A stretch of DNA of 64,000 bases from Tetragonia tetragonoides (taxonomy: Eukaryota > Streptophyta > Magnoliopsida > Caryophyllales > Aizoaceae). The position numbers and the translations under genes were made by a program. How positions within the stretch are numbered: position 1 is the stretch's first letter; each line of letters starts with the position of its first letter. Positions 61,559-64,000 of the stretch are shown piece after piece. The notes beneath the pieces are model-generated. The model made no database searches and was not told the DNA's origin. It worked only from the letters and a program-made list of their open reading frames with translations. Where the stretch lies: positions 31,798,501-31,862,500 of the forward strand of contig CM076154.1 of the NCBI GenBank assembly GCA_038025085.1, given 5' to 3'.

Positions 61559-62439
61559 TTTTTGTGGTGGTGAAAAGATTTTGCGGAATATGGTATAAGG
61601 AGTAGGTACCGAGGTAACACTGGAAGGAGAAGATGAACTGAAGATCAGAAAAGTTCGAACGAGCCTAGTGGAGGGACGGACCCAACGGGTTGACCTGTCA
61701 TGAAAAAAAAATGCAGAGTTAGAATGACTTATGAGAAAAACTCTGAATTGACTTGGAGGATAAACACTTTCTTTTATTTCTTTTTTGTTTGAGAAAAACA
61801 CCATATTCTTTTCCTAAAAATCAACACATGCACTATTTCCTTGAAATGCACGTTTTTCTTTTTTTTTTAGAAAATAGATTGTCGGGAAAGTCCTTTTGAA
61901 AATGAATTTTCTCATAAAAGAGAGATATTTATTTTGAAATACCACTTTTTTTTTGCGATATGCATGAGGTGCATGAATGCATGGATGCATGATGCCGGAC
62001 TGACTCAACAAGTAACTGATTCAAGCATGCATCGGTCCCAAGTGCTTCCTAAAGTTGAACTATAGACGGTATTTTCAGATGCTTCATTTCACTGAGTTTT
62101 GGAGTACACACACAGGGACTGGCACTCTATGAACGCCAATATATGTGGTAGCTTCCTTAGTATTTTATTGGTTTGCTAATCTGGCGCTCACTCCATGAAC
62201 GGGCGATCAGCCTACAAAAGCAGTAAGTTGAGATCGCGTGTGTGTGTGGGGACCATTTTTTCAAACAAGCATTCCAAACACACGTAATTTTCACATATGT
62301 ACATAAAAATTGACCGATTTTGATGGTTTTTGCTTTCAAAGTGGGGACCGTGTGTGTGGGGACCATTTCATAACATCATTCAATTTGCTTTCAAAAGGAT
62401 ACAACGTACTTTCTGATTTAGACCTCTTATAAAAATAAT
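61559..62439 (-). other. Element C leader
   Basis: No gene. It lies between primer site and gag1. 62164-62439 is the part duplicated at 47285-47564, apart from a replaced stretch at about 62306-62370 that repeats GTGTGTGTGGGGACCAT from 62240. Confidence 0.65.
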
Positions 62440-62457
62440 TCTCCGGTGAAGTCGCCA
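62440..62457 (-). other. Primer-binding site of element C
   Basis: On the minus strand TGGCGACTTCACCGGAGA lies three bases inside the LTR border. The first ten bases are the same as the element B site. Confidence 0.8.
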
Positions 62458-62460
62458 GTC

Positions 62461-64000
62461 TGTGCGGCCTGATTTTCGGGTTTTCAAAGTTGCGACCCGA
62501 GAATCGTTGCGTTACGTGCCGATGGGCATGTCCCACGGAAATTGACCGATTGAAGAGGTCAATTATCAAGGAATCATTATAAGGTTTGAAGTCGCCACCT
62601 TGTTATGACCCAAACAAGGACGGGTTCCAAAAGGAAAGGGTTTTATAAAAGATTTTAAGGAAAACCATTTAAGAAACCCAAAAATGACTTCATTGCGATA
62701 AGGCACGAAAATTCTTTGACTGGTCTGCGAACGCAAAGATGTTGGTTCGGGGTCTAGGTTAGATGGTGCGGACGTCGTTGGACCCGTCTCCTCCTCCGTA
62801 CTGAGTATGGGCTCTTTACTAATACATTGTATCCCAATTGAAAGCTTTGAATTATATTATATAATGCCTAAAATGATAAGGAAAAGCACATATATTTACA
62901 CATTGTCACACAATACACTTGCATGTAAAAATCGGTTTTGGAACCGGTATATTCGTTTATGTACAATGGGCTTGGATACGCATGTATTGCTCTACGTACC
63001 AATCATTGTAGGTCTTGAATCTACTCTTGGATCAAAGCCCTAACGTAGTTCTGACCGGGGGGTCCGGTCAATAAGACTCTTTGGATGCCATTAAGGTGGG
63101 TATGATTGTTCTTTCCCGTGAGAGGGATATAATTAAGAAACTTATATGATGACTCGCGACTTAGAGTCGAATTGATCCGAGGAACCCCCTACTTCCCTAT
63201 AAGAAGTAAGAAAAGGTTCAAATGGGAAGATTTGCCTACTCATTCGAGGCGTTCAACCCGGCAACATTCGGTAATATACGGGGATCAACCCAATTCTTAG
63301 CTTTGAGTATACGCATAGGCTTCTCAAAAATATTCGTTCTCCACTGGGGAATAACATTCACTAGGGATGAGTAGACGGATGATTTGTGTAGGATATGGGT
63401 ATGTATTGGTGGGTAATGGCTTAAAAGAGTCTTTCCGATAGGATCCCCCGGGATGACCCGAAGCCAAATAAGAGGGGACGATCAATTATTTACTTTTATT
63501 CGATCGTAGGTATTCCACTGGGAAAAATGATGTCACTGGGGAACGTGGATTCCACTGGGGAATGCGATTTTGTATGAAGGTGATTTGATGTGGTGGTAGG
63601 TGGAATACCCATGATCGCGTATAAGCAAATATTTGATTCTAACCTCGAATTTGATTTCGAGTCGAGTTTGTACATAAACGGATATACTGGTTTTATTGAA
63701 AACAAGCAACTGAATATATCACACAAGTGAGAGAAGTTCTTTTTATTTACTTTCCGAGTTGTATTATTAGGTGAAAACAAATGAATGCAAATGTATAAAT
63801 ATAATTAAGAAGCCTCAGAATAAACGAATTACAACTTGAGTATTTACAATAAAATACAAAAAAGTCTAAAAGTCCTAAAAAAAGAGAAAATACTTGATCT
63901 TCATGTACATGGCGCCTCCGTGGCTCGGTCTTGATCTTTGTCTTCAAGAATTGGACTTAGTCACAAGAATTGGTTTATTTACAAATGAATTGGTCTATTT
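62461..64000 (-). repeat. 5' LTR of element C, cut by window end
   Basis: About 1540 bp of an LTR matching 47565-49032 closely up to 63932, after which the two copies differ. The LTR start on the element strand is outside the window. Confidence 0.88.

Overview
This window is nuclear DNA from a flowering plant, almost certainly a eudicot. The evidence is a host gene with short GT-AG introns, AT-rich intergenic DNA, and a dense layer of plant mobile elements: Ty3/gypsy elements with a second RNase H, a Helitron, hAT and mariner MITEs, and LINE relics. The species cannot be read from the sequence.

Layout. 1-3269: a LINE reverse transcriptase relic cut by a hAT-like end, then AT-rich DNA without genes. 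3275-27730: element A, a plus-strand Ty3/gypsy element of the Tat type, with 538-bp LTRs and a perfect AGTAG target duplication. Its gag-pol is decayed but still readable. Downstream of pol it carries tandem arrays and an antisense gene with two recognisable introns. Two later insertions split it: element B (11589-20615, minus strand, gag only) inside the antisense gene, and a 2.68-kb solo-LTR-like element (23248-25928) inside a 103-bp tandem array. 27731-35159: a LINE RNase H relic, MITEs and unannotated DNA. 36042-38999: the only convincing host gene, a six-exon DUF789 gene. 39000-47281: MITEs, microsatellites, and a 2.1-kb non-autonomous Helitron that interrupts a minisatellite. 47565 to the window end: element C, a minus-strand Tat-type element with two gag modules, protease, G-patch, reverse transcriptase, two RNase H domains and integrase, plus an antisense DUF7745-like gene between integrase and 3' LTR. 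Its 5' LTR runs off the window.

How the parts relate. A and C are separate autonomous-type families that share one plan: gag-pol sense, then an unrelated antisense gene, then the 3' LTR. B keeps LTRs, primer site, gag and polypurine tract but has no pol. It resembles C in LTR terminus, primer-binding site and an ACGTAG inverted-repeat motif, so it may have been mobilised by a C-like partner. Every retroelement frame seen carries stops or frame changes, so none looks active here. The most interesting signals are the intron-bearing antisense gene in A, the matching antisense position in C, the ACGTAG motif that follows retroelement reading frames, and the second gag placed between protease and G-patch in C.

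All family calls were made by eye from motifs; no database search was run.
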